The notes beneath the pieces are model-generated. The model did not search any database. It was not told where the DNA came from and saw nothing but the letters and a program-made list of their open reading frames with translations. 64,000 nucleotides of DNA from Rosa chinensis (taxonomy: Eukaryota; Streptophyta; Magnoliopsida; Rosales; Rosaceae): contig NC_037094.1 in the NCBI RefSeq assembly GCF_002994745.2, forward strand, positions 13,143,001 through 13,207,000, given 5' to 3'. Of the stretch, positions 11,610-23,524 are shown piece by piece. The translations under genes and the position numbers were made by a program. Numbering within the stretch: position 1 is the first letter of the stretch; the number at the start of each line of letters is the position of its first letter.

Positions 11610-12296
11610 CTCCGTCGTAAAGTGCGTGGAGGAGGGGAGGGACTAAAACCTCTTCGTCAACAAGGGTTTTGGTATGAAACGGGTCAAGTCGGCGCTGACC
11701 CGCCCGCTTAGTTAATATTGAAATTATTGATTCCTGGAGGAATTACTTCAAGTTATTACTTTCTACCGGTTGTTGGAATGGTAAAAAACCGCGTTCATTT
11801 CCTTTTCCGGAAATTATTATTGGGTTCAATACTTCAATATCAATCCGACAATATCTGTGTTAAATTCAGGACATTTCGAATATAGAGTAACTGAGTAGGA
11901 CTAATATCATTAGATCAAATAGCAACTAGCATATAACAATACCACTTAATGTTTTTACTCATAAAAATATATAAAATGGTATTGCACCTTAAAGCACAAA
12001 ATTGGATTTCAATTTGTTATCCACCAACTGATTTGAGTTTATCAAAATTAGATTGAGCCTAATAAAGGAAGACATCGTAATCGACACTCGTTTGTTGTTG
12101 TATCAACACAATAATTATGAATTGTACTAGTAGGCGCAATTTTTTCGTGTTACGTACTGATGAGGATCAAACTTCAGATTTCTCTTTGAATGATGTATTA
12201 ATTAATCGTTGCAATCTGATACCAAACAACGTGCATGCCTATCAGGACAATGAAATCACATTGAAGATATCAACCATATTCAATCTCTAAATCCAA
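11610..12296. other. Intergenic: SEH1 upstream region and UGT72 3' flank
   Basis: About 690 bp without a gene. It contains the SEH1 5' flank at its left end and the 3' flank of the first glucosyltransferase at its right end. No element was identified. Confidence 0.5.
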
Positions 12297-13733
12297 TTAA
12301 GCAATCATCAAACAGGTTGGATTAATTAACTGGTTCTTGTGATCCTTCCATATCTGAGCTACCTCCGCAAGTGATTTCGTAGAAGACCCATCTTGGCTCA
12401 AAGCCACTTGGGATGCCTCTTTTAGCTCTATCATCCTCTTTTTGAGCACTTTCCCTTCTTCTCCTTCAATTAGGCCCTTTGCATATTTGGCGATGTCTTC
12501 ACTCTCCACAATGCCCTTATCATTCATTTTAACCCTCCACGCCACCTTCAAATCTTGAGCTAGCAACACTGCATTCATTCGTTGATCTGCATAGAGTGGC
12601 CAAGCAATTAAAGGCACACCATGTACAATGCTTTCTAGCGTTGAGTTCCACCCACAATGGGTCAAAAACCCGCCGGTCGAGCCATGACTTAAAATTGGGA
12701 CCTGAGGAGCCCATGAGGGCACTACTAACCCTACGTCTTTGGTTCTCTCCAAAAACCCTCGGGGTAGAAAAAATAAAAGATCATTCGAACTTTGAACACC
12801 AAAATATGCTGCATTCTTTGATGTCTCATTTGGACACTTGAAATTCCAAAGAAATCTCACCCTACTCTTTTCAAGACCTAGTGCCAACTCATTCATTTGT
12901 GCACTTGAGATGGTGCCACCACTCCCAAATGAAATAAACAACACTGATCCATTAGGCTGCCTATCTAACCAGCTCAAACAATCATTCCCATTGGTCGAGC
13001 CGATCTCTGTTATCGGGCCGACTGGGTAAATTGGTGGAAGGCCAAGACCTTGTCCTTGTTCTTTGAAAGCCTTGAAAGCACTCGGTTGCAAATCCACAAA
13101 GCTATTGATCATGATCCCAACAGCCGACTTGTACCTCTTAGAAACGTCAATAAGCACTTTGTAGGCTTGGTTGGTCCTATCTTGAACCGAATCTAACAAA
13201 TTTTTACCGTGCATCGGCACACATCCCGGGAGTTTGACCGGTTCAAGCAAATCTCTGTACTCACAAGAAATGGTCTGATCGAGCTTTGGCAATTCAAACT
13301 GAAACCACAATACCATAGCATTTGTAGGGTAAAAAATGTAGGGAAGCACATCAAATTCCTTAGCCATATCAAAAGCATCGCAACCAAAAAGATCAACCAC
13401 TAGGGCAACCAGCCGAGTCGACTCGGCTAGGGCCTTGATCGAGTCACGAAGAGCAGGGAGGGACCGAGTCATGGTGAGAGCGATTCTGGTTAAGTGCTTA
13501 ATGTCCTTAGGGAGGTCGTCAAAGTTTACGGGAGGGAGAAAGGTGGATGATATGGTTTGGGGCAAGGTATCCAGAACTTTTCTTTGGGGTGTCAAGTTTG
13601 ATCCATCATCGCTGGGGATGAAAAAGGTGACGCTGAAGTGGTGGTGGACGACAAGTCGTTTGGCTAGCTCAACGAGGGGAATGAGATGACCCATACCTGG
13701 ACTTGGGACAATGGCCACATGGGGAGGTTTCAT
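12297..13733 (-). CDS. UDP-glycosyltransferase, family UGT72 (UGT72B-like)
   Basis: Transfers glucose from UDP-glucose to small phenolics; characterised UGT72B members include hydroquinone (arbutin-type), monolignol and chlorophenol glucosyltransferases. Cytosolic GT1 enzyme, 478 residues, single exon. The catalytic His16 is in PSPGMGHLIPL and its partner Asp114 in VALVVDLFG. The plant PSPG nucleotide-sugar box runs from Trp341 to Gln384 with HCGWNS at 359-364, and the final residue is Gln, as in glucose users. The start ATG gives MKPPHVAIVPSPG, the family N-terminus. It differs from the other cluster members by FLWNFKCPNE in place of FLWVxRSPNE and by a longer C-terminal tail (LINPTCLMIA). 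It is the first of five UGT72 copies on this strand, separated from the next by two retrotransposons. Acceptor specificity cannot be deduced. Confidence 0.95.
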   Translation of the reverse strand: MKPPHVAIVPSPGMGHLIPLVELAKRLVVHHHFSVTFFIPSDDGSNLTPQRKVLDTLPQTISSTFLPPVNFDDLPKDIKHLTRIALTMTRSLPALRDSIKALAESTRLVALVVDLFGCDAFDMAKEFDVLPYIFYPTNAMVLWFQFELPKLDQTISCEYRDLLEPVKLPGCVPMHGKNLLDSVQDRTNQAYKVLIDVSKRYKSAVGIMINSFVDLQPSAFKAFKEQGQGLGLPPIYPVGPITEIGSTNGNDCLSWLDRQPNGSVLFISFGSGGTISSAQMNELALGLEKSRVRFLWNFKCPNETSKNAAYFGVQSSNDLLFFLPRGFLERTKDVGLVVPSWAPQVPILSHGSTGGFLTHCGWNSTLESIVHGVPLIAWPLYADQRMNAVLLAQDLKVAWRVKMNDKGIVESEDIAKYAKGLIEGEEGKVLKKRMIELKEASQVALSQDGSSTKSLAEVAQIWKDHKNQLINPTCLMIA

Positions 13734-14602
13734 TTTTACGAGTGTCTTTATAATTAGGGTTTCAAAAGAGGAAGAAGATGACGGCTAAGAGTAGAATTAT
13801 GTTCTTGAATATCTAAAATCTGTGCATTGTTACTAATCGGATCTATTATATATATAGGAGCTGAGAATGCGGCTATATAGAGTTTTAGACTAGCAAGCCA
13901 TACAATCTGATTAACTAAATTCTAATAATTCAACTAACTGACATTTTCAGTAAACAATTTAATTAACCAAACACGTGTTGGTTGACATTATATGAGTTAT
14001 TTTGAGCAGACTGAGAGAATTCCCAGAGTCCGTACGTATTTTTATTTTCCACTGCGTGGAGGTTTCTATTGGATTAATTACAGTACTACATAATCATAAG
14101 GACCCTAATTGGAAAAATTTTACTATGGAACATGGTTAAATTAAAAACCGCCCGTGTCAGTCACATGCTGAATTTGGGATTGGTGCAGGTGGACCTTGTC
14201 CACATAAGACTCTTCGCCCTAAGACCATCCGCCACGGACCACGGTAAGCCAAAAAGTCAAATATGGGGTATAATTCGCTCCCATCGTAAGCCATATACAC
14301 GGAAATCAAAAAAAAAAAAAATGTGCCTTACCACCCAGATGCACCCCATATATGGCTTACATATTCATATGCCATATCTTTCTATTTCTTTATTATTTTT
14401 TCTTATTGTTCCTATTTTGCCCAAACAATTTCAAACACATTGAGTTTTAATTCCGTTTATGTCATTTATTATTTTTAGCTCCTAATCTTTATTCTTCTTT
14501 AATTTGTACTTATATATTTTTTTTGAGGATAAATATTATAACATTAGAAAGATCTCAATGAGATCTTTTATTTGAGCCTAATATTAAATATATTTAGATA
14601 AA
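13734..14602. other. Upstream region of the first UGT72 and left half of a split MITE
   Basis: No gene. 13734-14200 is promoter-side sequence of the UGT at 12297-13733. From about 14220 the sequence has inverted repeats (for example GTAAGCCATATA at 14292 and its complement near 14350) and an arm whose complement reappears after the downstream copia element near 26800. It therefore looks like a miniature transposon that the copia element landed in. Confidence 0.5.
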
Positions 14603-14795
14603 TGTTAAAGGAAAAGCACATTATGTGCCTTCGTCAAAGAAACAGACGAAGAGGGAATCAAGCAATTACAAATCACAGCTCAATCAGCATTTAGTATCAT
14701 CAATGTAATTGATATTTCCGTTGCAATCTTATCCCTATATAAAGGGGTTATGAATGAAATGAGTAGACCAATTCCAATCCATTTTTACTTTTACA
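14603..14795 (+). repeat. 5' LTR of the copia element, with TATA box
   Basis: It starts TGTTAAAGG and ends TTTTACA. TATATAAA at 14736-14743 is a convincing TATA box. The sequence immediately after (14796 on, CGTTATCAGCACGCTC) is the primer-binding site; the same motif follows the LTR in both other copia elements of this window. Confidence 0.93.
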
Positions 14796-16450
14796 CGTTA
14801 TCAGCACGCTCAGAGCAAATAGCCAAAGAAAAAAAACCTAGTTTTCTAGTTTCTTTCCGTCGAAAAACAAAACAAAACAAAACCCTAGAAGATAAAAAGC
14901 TTTTTCTTCTTTTCTGCCGCAACCACCTATTCCCAAAAAAAAAAAAAAATCCATGCCAGCAGCCTCCACCGTCGGCTCTTCCTCCGCGCGCACAGCCCAC
15001 CTAACCAAGCCTCCTCCCTAAGTGCGCGTCTTCGTCTGGCCTCGCAGCCCAGTCTGCGCTCATCTGCCTTGTAGCTCCGCTTGCGCGCATCTGCCTGCCT
15101 GTTTTTCCAAGCGGCGCCGTCCTTCCCAGACCCAGATCAGATTCGTCGTTGTTCATCAGCCTCGCCTACATTACTGATCCCTGCAGCACCGATTCCTGCA
15201 GCCCCACAACCGGCCTCTCACCTACACACCACAGTGCCTACACCGCACACCAATAGCGGCATCCCCGTGCCCACCTCACCGGCCTCCATCTCGATCCGGC
15301 GGCTTTCCCAATCGATCCCAGCCCACCAGGCCTCACACAACAGCCACCAGTCTCTTGCCCCCGCGCGTCTGCAGTAGCAACGGCCTTGTCCAGCCCCAAT
15401 CTACAAAACAGACGGAAGAGGAAGAAGAAGAAAAAAAAAACAAAAAAAGCGAGGAAGAAGACGTGAAAAATAAATAAATAAATAAATAAAATAAATAAAT
15501 AAAAAGGGTGACCGGGCCAAAGTAAAGTCCCGGCCCAAAGAATACCCGGCCCAAATTAACAAAAAAAAAGGCCTGCAACCCAGAGCGAAAAAAAAAAAAG
15601 GAGAAAAGCAAAGAAAGAAAAAATACTGCCTCGTGGCCCACTGCCGAAAACAAGAAGCCTAGTTTTTTTTCTCAAGCACAAAAACATCACTACGCACGCC
15701 TGCATCAACACGCGCGTCCGCTATTATTGTTTTATTTTCTCGAAATCAAGTATGTTTTCTTTATTTTTATTTTACTATTTTAACCAAGCATGTGAATTTT
15801 TGTTTTCTATTTTTAAGCATGCTTTATACTTTATTGTTTATGCTTATATTTTATTATTAAGCATGTTTAGTTAGATTATATTAATCATTTTAAGTATGCT
15901 TTGTCATTTATGCTTTATATAATTATCTTTAAGCATGATTATATATTTCATTTTTTGAGCATGCCATATATATCTATATATATTGTTATATATTATTTAT
16001 GAAATTTTGAGCATGTTTTTATTTTATTTACACTTATATAAATTATGTCTACGCCTGCTTTGTATTATGCTATTATTTACATTTTATTTTATGCATGATA
16101 TATTCTTGCTATTATTATATAATTTGCTATGATTATGCGTAGTATATAATTTGTTGTATATTTATGAAATTTGAGCATGCCATGTACTTTATTTCTTATA
16201 TATGCTATGATTAAATGTGCTATGCTTATTTTTAGAATGCAATAGACAAAAATTGCGCTTTGCCATGATAATGAAAATTCATGCGCATTATACACACACA
16301 CTTACTGTGATAAAGTATTTTCACATGCATCGAAAAAAATATGACCATTACGAATCTTAGTCTTGAAATATAATTCATATTTTTGGAAAATAATTCACGT
16401 GGATGTCTTTATGACTGCGTAATTTATATCTTCCCTCTTGTTTTGTGTAG

Positions 16451-17395
16451 ATGGCTAATCCAACTCGACTTGAGTTTGACATTTTGGACTCAGAAGGACT
16501 TGAGTACCATCGTTGGGTTTCCGATATGGAAACTGCCTTAGTGGCAAAAGACTACACTGCCACCATTATTGACCCCAAAGATGATGAACTATCTAATAAG
16601 GTGAAAGCAGATGCCTTAATGTTTCTGAGGCGACATGTTGATCCTAGCCTACGCTGGGAGTACCTTCAGGTGAAGACACCCAAAGAATTGTGGGATGCCC
16701 TTAAAGGACGTTCTGGGAACATTCATGACACTTTACTGCCAGAACTAGCTATTCAGTGGAATGGAATACGCTTGCTTGACTATAAAAAGGTCAATGACTT
16801 CAACAAGGACATGTTGCGCTTAAAAGCACGTCTCAATTTTTGTGGAAGGGAAATCACAGAAGATGATATGATCTACAAGACTCTTACCACCTTTCCTAAT
16901 TCAGCTTTTATACTAGCGAACCAGTATCAGTTGGATTATGACAACAAAAGAATCACAACCTTCAATAAGTTGATAAGCCTACTGCAAGTGGCTGAGAGAC
17001 AAAATAAGATTATCTTGAATAACAATGCCAGGCCCACTGGGACAAAGAAAATTCCCGAGGCTAATTATGGAAAAATGAAAGGTGGAAATAACTCCAATGC
17101 AAGGGGGTTTAGACGTGCTGATCCCTACTCACGTGGCAATCATGCACCATGTGGAAAGGGACATGGGGATCATGGAAACAAGATGCAAAAGGAAAGAGTT
17201 GACAATGAACCATGCTATACGTGTGGATTCATTAGGCATTGGTACAAGAACTGCCAAGCAAACAATAAAGTAGCAGCCAATTACAAGAGATATAGAGAGT
17301 CTAAAGAACAAGAGGCTCACTACATGGAAGAAGAAGGTCATGACCTAAACGTCAACCTTACAATTACAGACTTCAATGGCAGACATTCGAGCTAA
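16451..17395 (+). CDS. Copia gag protein with CCHC zinc knuckle
   Basis: A 314-residue open frame encoding the nucleocapsid/capsid precursor of the element. The N-terminal region has the copia gag fold signatures YHRWVSDMETAL and ELWDALKGR. A zinc knuckle CYTCGFIRHWYKNC (CX2CX4HX4C) is at about residues 255-268, preceded by a basic Gly/Arg-rich region that would bind RNA. It is intact from ATG to stop, in contrast to pol. The stop falls shortly after the knuckle, and the expected protease with a D-S-G motif is not recognisable between here and 17760. Confidence 0.85.
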   Translation: MANPTRLEFDILDSEGLEYHRWVSDMETALVAKDYTATIIDPKDDELSNKVKADALMFLRRHVDPSLRWEYLQVKTPKELWDALKGRSGNIHDTLLPELAIQWNGIRLLDYKKVNDFNKDMLRLKARLNFCGREITEDDMIYKTLTTFPNSAFILANQYQLDYDNKRITTFNKLISLLQVAERQNKIILNNNARPTGTKKIPEANYGKMKGGNNSNARGFRRADPYSRGNHAPCGKGHGDHGNKMQKERVDNEPCYTCGFIRHWYKNCQANNKVAANYKRYRESKEQEAHYMEEEGHDLNVNLTITDFNGRHSS

Positions 17396-17764
17396 GTAAA
17401 TGGATGCTCTCAATCTTGACTGATCTGCTTTATTCATTTTATTTTCCAAAGATAGTTGTGAAGGCATAATGCCTCATTTTTAATTAGACTATTATTTGGT
17501 CTTAAAGAATGGTTTGATGAATTAGATTTCTGAACAAAGACCTTGATTTGCTTATCGTTGACTTATTAATAAATTTCAAATTTTATTTAGAAGCACTGAA
17601 TTTATTCAAATTTATTTTCTATACACATATTTACATGGTTCGAAATTGCAATATAAAGATGTAAAGCAATACATCTAGAGAAAAAAATTATTATTAGAAT
17701 GAAAAGATTATCATTCTACTAAAATAAAATTACTCTAAAGAATCTGAGATATATTTAAAGTCAA

Positions 17765-19686
17765 AAACGCTCTGTATGCACCAAGAGCTAATCGAACCTT
17801 GTTAATGTTTCAAAGAAATTTGTGTCAACGGTTATCATGTAAAAACACACCGTGAGAATGGAACTGAATACCTTGATATTACATCTAATGACTGTGGAAG
17901 GAAACACATCTTAGAGAAACTTATGAGTCAATTTAGTGGACTGTACCTCACTACGATTCGGATAATTGAATCCTATACTGTCACCAACAATGAAATGTGG
18001 GACACTGACTCATACAGCCTTTTGCATGACCGCTTATGGCACCGAGGTCGTGACATGATGATCGGTATTTTTCAAGAACTCACACGGACATCCCTTCTTT
18101 CGAGTGAAAAATGGGAGAAAAATCCGTCACACTGCAAGGTGTCGGTTCTAGGATTGCTCAAATGCAGTCATTGCTTTCTGAAGTACCAGAAGCACTACCT
18201 CCCTCCCATTATGCCTCATTGACTATTTCAAAGGCACATCACTCGTTTTGCAAAGCCTGCTCTTTAGTAAAAACAGGATCGAGACCTTCCTATGCTAAAG
18301 ATACAAAACAAAACATTCCATTCTTACAAAAGATACAAAGAGATGTCTGTGGACCTATCCATCCAGAATGCGAACCATTCAAGTACTTTATGGTTCTGGT
18401 GGATACTTCGACAATCTGGTCACATGTCGTTTTATTGTCCACAAGAAATGCTGCAATACTCCTAGCACAGATTATACGTTTAAGGGCTCACCACCCTGAT
18501 CACCCTATCAAGTCTATAAGGCTTGATAATGCTGGAGAGTTTACATCAAAAGCATTTGATGATTATTGCATATCTATTTGGATCGATGTAGAGCATCCTA
18601 TACCCCATGTGCATACACAAAATGGTCTCGCAGAAGCCACCATCAAAAGGCTACAGATGGTGTCTAGGGCATTGGTTATGCGCACCAACTTGCCTATATC
18701 TGCATGGGGTTATGCAATATTACACGCATCTTTACTTATTTGTTTTAGACCCACTGCTAGCCAACCATTTTCTGCGTACCAGTTGGTAACTGGATATGGG
18801 TCTGACATTTCACACTTATGCATATCTGGTTGCGCAGTATATGTGCCTATTGCGCCCCCCACAGCGCACTACACTAGGTCCTCAGAGACGATTAAGTATT
18901 TATGTTGGATACGAATCCCCAACAATTATCCGCTATTTGGAACCCTTGACAGACGATCTCTCTACCGCTAGATTTGCGGATTGTCACTTTGATGAGACAG
19001 TCTTCCCGTCGTTAGGGAGAGATAGGAAAAAGGATTTTCCAAGGGAACGACAGGAATTGTCGTTGTTTGTCCCCACTCTGTCTCATTTTGATCCCCGCAC
19101 TTCACAAAGTGAAAGTGAAGTGAAAAGAATAATCGATCTTCATAACGTAGCAGATTTGATGCCTGATGCGTTTACTGATATCGCAAAAGTGACGAGATCA
19201 CATATACCAGCTGCAAATGTCTCTGCAAGGTTAGAAGTCCCCAACAAGGGGCACGGTGCCTCAGATAGAGGCACTGCAACCTCACTTAGTGGAGGTGTGG
19301 TTGAGGTCGTGGCTCCCCAAGGAAGAGGGGGTGGTCACTTGGTTCGATTGACACTCACCCAAGGAAGAAGAGGGTGAGTAAGGCACAAACCAATCATCAA
19401 TGTATAGAATCCCTCTCATGAGATTATCTCTGATTATAGTTATGTCTATGAATCAATACTGGAGGACGCTCTGATGTTTGAAATGATTCCAGAGAACAAA
19501 GAAATCTCAAAGGATTACGAGAGTGTGTATGAGTTGATAGAAAGATCTTCCATACACATTGATGATATATACTGTTGCTCAAGGAATCATAGAGCACGAT
19601 GATATCGAACCACGCTCTGTTGAAAAATGTCAACAAAGAGCAGATTGGCCTAAATGGAATGAATCAATCCAGGTAGAATTAGATTC
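17765..19686 (+). pseudogene. Copia pol, first part: gag-pre-integrase, integrase and start of reverse transcriptase
   Basis: Around 17765-18100 the pre-integrase domain is visible (ILEKLMSQFSGLY, LLHDRLWHRGRDMM). The integrase core spans about 18240-18840: Asp in QRDVCGP, Asp in IRLDNAGEF, and Glu in HTQNGLAEATIKR form the D-D-E triad. A frame change occurs near 18800-18860; the downstream frame holds YVGYESPTIIRYLEPLTDD and FADCHFDETVFP, the post-integrase region. Reverse transcriptase begins in CQQRADWPKWNESIQVELDS and is cut at 19686 by the CACTA insertion. Several frameshifts and stops make it non-functional. Confidence 0.85.
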
Positions 19687-20116
19687 CACTACTAGGATAA
19701 AGTTCATAGACATCAGTTCACAACTGATGTTAAAAAAAAAAAAATCCGATGTCTTAGTGGGCGATGTTAAAGATCGCCAAAACTAAGTCATCGGTTCACA
19801 ACTGATGTCTATTTTACAACGAGAAATTGGTTTAAGGTCTAGAACCGATGTAAAAACATTATTGTAATCACCATTTTGGTGTGTTTAGCTATTGTCAAAC
19901 CTTCATATTTTGGCATTAGATGCTTAATGAAATATAGGTCTAACAACACAATTATCCATTTTAACATCGTTTCTGATTTAGAAACGATGTCTGATAATAT
20001 TTTACACACCGGTTCTCATAAATTTTTGCTTGTGGTTCATAAGCTTTTCGTGTGTTTGGTACATAATATTTCACTAGACATTCAATCTACATTCTATAGT
20101 ATAGTTTGAACTGATG

Positions 20117-20586
20117 TCCATATTTATGCTAGACATCGGTTTTGTTTATATATCGATGTCCATAGTTATTCTAGACATCGGTTTTTCTTTATATATCGAT
20201 GTCCATACTTATTCTACACATAGGTTTTTTTTTATATATCGATGTCCATAGTTATAGCAGACATCGGTTTTTGTTTATATATCGATGTCCATAGTAATCT
20301 AGACATCGGTTTTGTTTATATATCAATGTCCATAGTAATGCTAGACATCGGTTTTTGTTTATATCTTGATGTCTATATTTATAGTAGACATCATTTTTGT
20401 TTATATATCGATGTCCATAGTAATGCTAGACATCGGTTTTTGTTTGGTAACTGATGTATTTTCTCATTCTTGACATCGGTTTTGGTTTCCAAACTGATGT
20501 ATTTTCTCTTTTCTGACATCAGTTTTTGTTTTCAAACTGATGTAATTTGTGTTTTCTGACATCAGTTCTTCATCAGTAACTGATGT
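20117..20586 (+). repeat. Subterminal array of about eleven 42 bp repeats in the CACTA element
   Basis: Units of roughly 42 bp share GACATCGGTTTTTG followed by TATATATCGATGTCCATA; the last units drift to AACTGATGT. The same ACATCGGTT/AACCGATGT core occurs in both orientations near the right end (about 24475-24580). Such subterminal motifs are where CACTA transposases bind in known elements. The open frame across the array is a by-product of the repeat. Confidence 0.85.
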
Positions 20587-21120
20587 TTTTTTCATATCCC
20601 TTTCCTGCTGTATTTGGTACTAGAAAGCTGATCCACAAATAACATGAAATTCAAATGTACTTTAAATATTAGGGAATTGTATTAATTTCTATTAAGGCCA
20701 AGCAAAACAATGATGAAATTGACACATCATATACATTAAAACTAATGAGCCATGAAACTTAACCCTCCATATACATTAATATCAAGGCCAATCTTGAGAA
20801 GAACAGCAACATTATTCTTCAGATACTTCAGCACAGCGTTCCTCTTCTTCTTAATCGCCCCTAGCCTCACCTTTATGCTCTTTATATCAGATTTGCTGCA
20901 TCAAAAAGACCCAAAATCAGAATCCAAAACAAAACTTAAAAGAAACAGGAAACCATACTCTACATAAACTTAGGCAGAAAGACAAACTGGGTTTAAATTT
21001 ATCATTAAGAGCATACCTGCAGTAAGAATTTTCAGTTTGGCATCCAACCCCGTCATCCCAGAAAATATTCATCCATGTTTTGAGTCTGCCTTTAATTGAT
21101 CCATGTTTTGAGTCTCCTTA

Positions 21121-22562
21121 TAGTACACTGGTTTTGAATTGAATAGATTAATGACATGTTTAATGAAAGACCATAAGAAAGCGCCATTCCAATAAACCCT
21201 GCAGTTACGTAGCAATTTATATAAGAATCATAACTATAAGTCCAGTCACTGGCTTCCAGAAAAATTTAGGAAAACTAACCAGAGCTAAAAGTTCTAGTTG
21301 GAAGCAAAACCATACAGAGTGCTGCAGAGGTGAGAACTGCTACGCAAATTATTTCTAACCGTTGAATCAACCACTCATTTGCTGCAAAACTATGAAAAAA
21401 TGGGCTAGCATTTGTGTCAATGAGGTGAAAATTCTTTGCCAAGAAGCGCTCTTCTTCATTGAAAGCTCTTATTGTAATGGCGCCTAATACAGACTCTGCT
21501 AGATGATTTGCTACAAAAGACTTGGTTGTTCCATTGATCCTCATCAACTCCTTTGTAGTGGAAAAGTAATATTTCTGAAAGGAATACATACTGTGTCATA
21601 TAAAGAAGTTTCCACGCAAAAGAACATGCTTTGCTCGTTCAATTTCAAATTCTAACAAGATATAAAAGAAGCTCAAATAGCATACCTATAGTTGAATTTC
21701 CAGAAAGACCATTGGTATGGAAACAAACAGGACTTACCATGTAACAGCAGCTAGTATTCCAAGATTGGAGTAAGCATTTATGGTAGCTCCATAAGCAAAG
21801 ACAAGGCTGAATGGAATATCAAGATTTACGATACTTGGATCAGATGAAAGCTAAACAATCAAAATGCAGTACATAAAACAATTAGGTCATTTTTAAGTCC
21901 TCAGTCTATAATTAAAGTTTCTAGTTAAAATGCATACTCGACTTAGTATCCTTCCCAGAGGCGTTGAGTCATAGAAAGACATGGGTGTATGAAATAGAGA
22001 GTTTAGTAGCTGAGAAAATAAAGCCCTTGATGCCTCAAGACCCAAACCAACTGTTAACAGAGATCTGAACAGTAAAATAAATGTTGCAGAAAATCCAATC
22101 GATAGGTAGACCAAGATCAATTGTGATGAGCTAACATTGGGATTACCAACATTAGCAGCCATCCAAGAGTTCTGTGTTATCTGACTAATAAGTAATAACA
22201 AACGTCAGGTGTAAAAGAACAGCTGCTGAGAAGTGCAAGACCCCTTTGTTCGGTTTCAGATACTATCTGTATGGCCTCGAACCAGCGTCTCCTATTTCCC
22301 TCTCTTCTATCTTAATCAACTGGTCACCTTTATTTCCTTTCAATTTCTTCTCTACATAAGCCTTCTTAATCTCTCCGGATGATGTTCCAGAATTTTGGAC
22401 AGAAGGGACATGTGCAAGCCTTTCAGAACCAGCAGTTTCTTTGTGTGCATTGAAATGGTCCTGAAACTCTTGGCTCGAGGCCAATAACTGATAATAAGGA
22501 GATGCTTGCAGATGACAGAGAATTAGACTTTTCATGTTTTGTAGTTTTTCTTTATCAGACAC
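21121..22562 (-). pseudogene. Captured fragment of an ABCC (MRP) transporter gene, ABCC10-like
   Basis: Minus-strand exon pieces in gene order: 22263-22562 (linker after the first nucleotide-binding domain: YYQLLASSQEFQDHFNAHKE, AGSERLA), about 21930-22201 (start of the second membrane domain: [33 protein letters not shown]), about 21740-21850 (DIPFSLVFAYGATINAYSN), 21275-21589 ([40 protein letters not shown]) and 21121-21199 ([17 protein letters not shown]). Introns are retained, so it was captured as genomic DNA. Both nucleotide-binding domains are missing. It lies wholly inside the CACTA element and has no complete reading frame. Confidence 0.88.
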
Positions 22563-22794
22563 TAGTAATGATTATGATTATCCACCTTTGGTTAAGCATC
22601 CTAATAGCTTCCAGAGATTATTTGGCATATACCTGAGAAAAGCTCCATGCCATTGAATCTAAGGAGAGGCTACTGCTCCATTTACTAGTCATCTTGAAAC
22701 AATGATTTAGTAACAGAACGGCTTCCATAGTCTCAGTAATCTTCATTGGGTTTGCATACCTCATTGTTCATCTTTGGACGAGATTGACCCACAT

Positions 22795-23524
22795 TCACCG
22801 CACCAATGCCATGCCCTTTTTGTAAGGGTGAAATCCTTCATCCAAAATAAACAGAAGAGCTGAAGAAACTGTAAAAGGCTTAAGGATTCCAGTATGTAAT
22901 ACACCACTATCATTAGAAATAGACACTAATGCCCAGCAACCATCCCTGTATAAAAAACTCAAGAGAATCTGCCAAACAGGAGCCAATTTCCTTGGAACAA
23001 ACTCGCCCAATTCCACTGATAGCATTTCCAGAACCTTATCTACAAAAAAACCACCACAAACTTCTTTTCCATCTCTACCTGAAACTTCATAGACAAGAAT
23101 TGGATCTGATAACCGCCCCTTGAATTTCACAAACTCACTGTCCTTTTGCAAAGCCTTAACCTGAATCTTCGACACTCCATTGCCAACACTTCCCCAGAAC
23201 AACCTCTTCACCTTATGGCCTCTTGTTTGCGACTTCATGCTTTCCACGGAAAACAAGCCATCATCAGCTCTACTTCTAGGCAACATTTTCAACTCAGCCA
23301 ACTCAAGATCACAAAACTTGCACTCCAAAGGCATCCCCATAACATCTGATATTCCAAGACTCAATTGAATCAGATGAGCTAATCCCCCTTTCGAAAAAAC
23401 CACATTTCAATCCAGCCTCATTCTTACCACACTCCAATTCATACCTCACATCAACCCAACTCAATTGAATGTCTCTACTACCAAATGCCTCATCCACGTT
23501 CTCGAAATCTCTCACAAAACCCAT
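22795..23524 (-). pseudogene. Captured fragment of an unidentified plant gene
   Basis: A long minus-strand frame (22795-23403) encodes a protein-like sequence with normal composition (HLIQLSLGISDVMGMPLECK, FWGSVGNGVSKIQVKALQ, WQILLSFLYRDGCWALVSIS). A second frame at 23309-23524 (MGFVRDFENVDEAFGSRDIQ, LSWVDVRYELECGKNEAGLK) reads into it with one frameshift near 23400. I cannot name the family. It ends in non-homologous sequence at both sides and lies within the CACTA element next to the ABCC fragment, in the same orientation. Confidence 0.6.

Noticed and set aside
12596..12841. Plus-strand ORFs within the UGT72 genes (also 38531-38965, 55999-56373, 56303-56695 and others)
   Set aside because: Antisense shadows of GC-biased UGT coding sequence; the same shadows recur in each paralogue.
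15081..15377. 98-codon Pro/Ser-rich frame
   Set aside because: Low-complexity leader of the copia element before gag; no domain or conserved start.
20242..20454. 70-codon open frame (repeating DIGFCLYID)
   Set aside because: It is a translation of the 42 bp subterminal repeat array, not a protein.
20117..20586. Regular repeat/spacer look suggesting a CRISPR-like array
   Set aside because: Eukaryotic CACTA subterminal repeats; the whole unit repeats with drift, there are no unique spacers and no cas genes.
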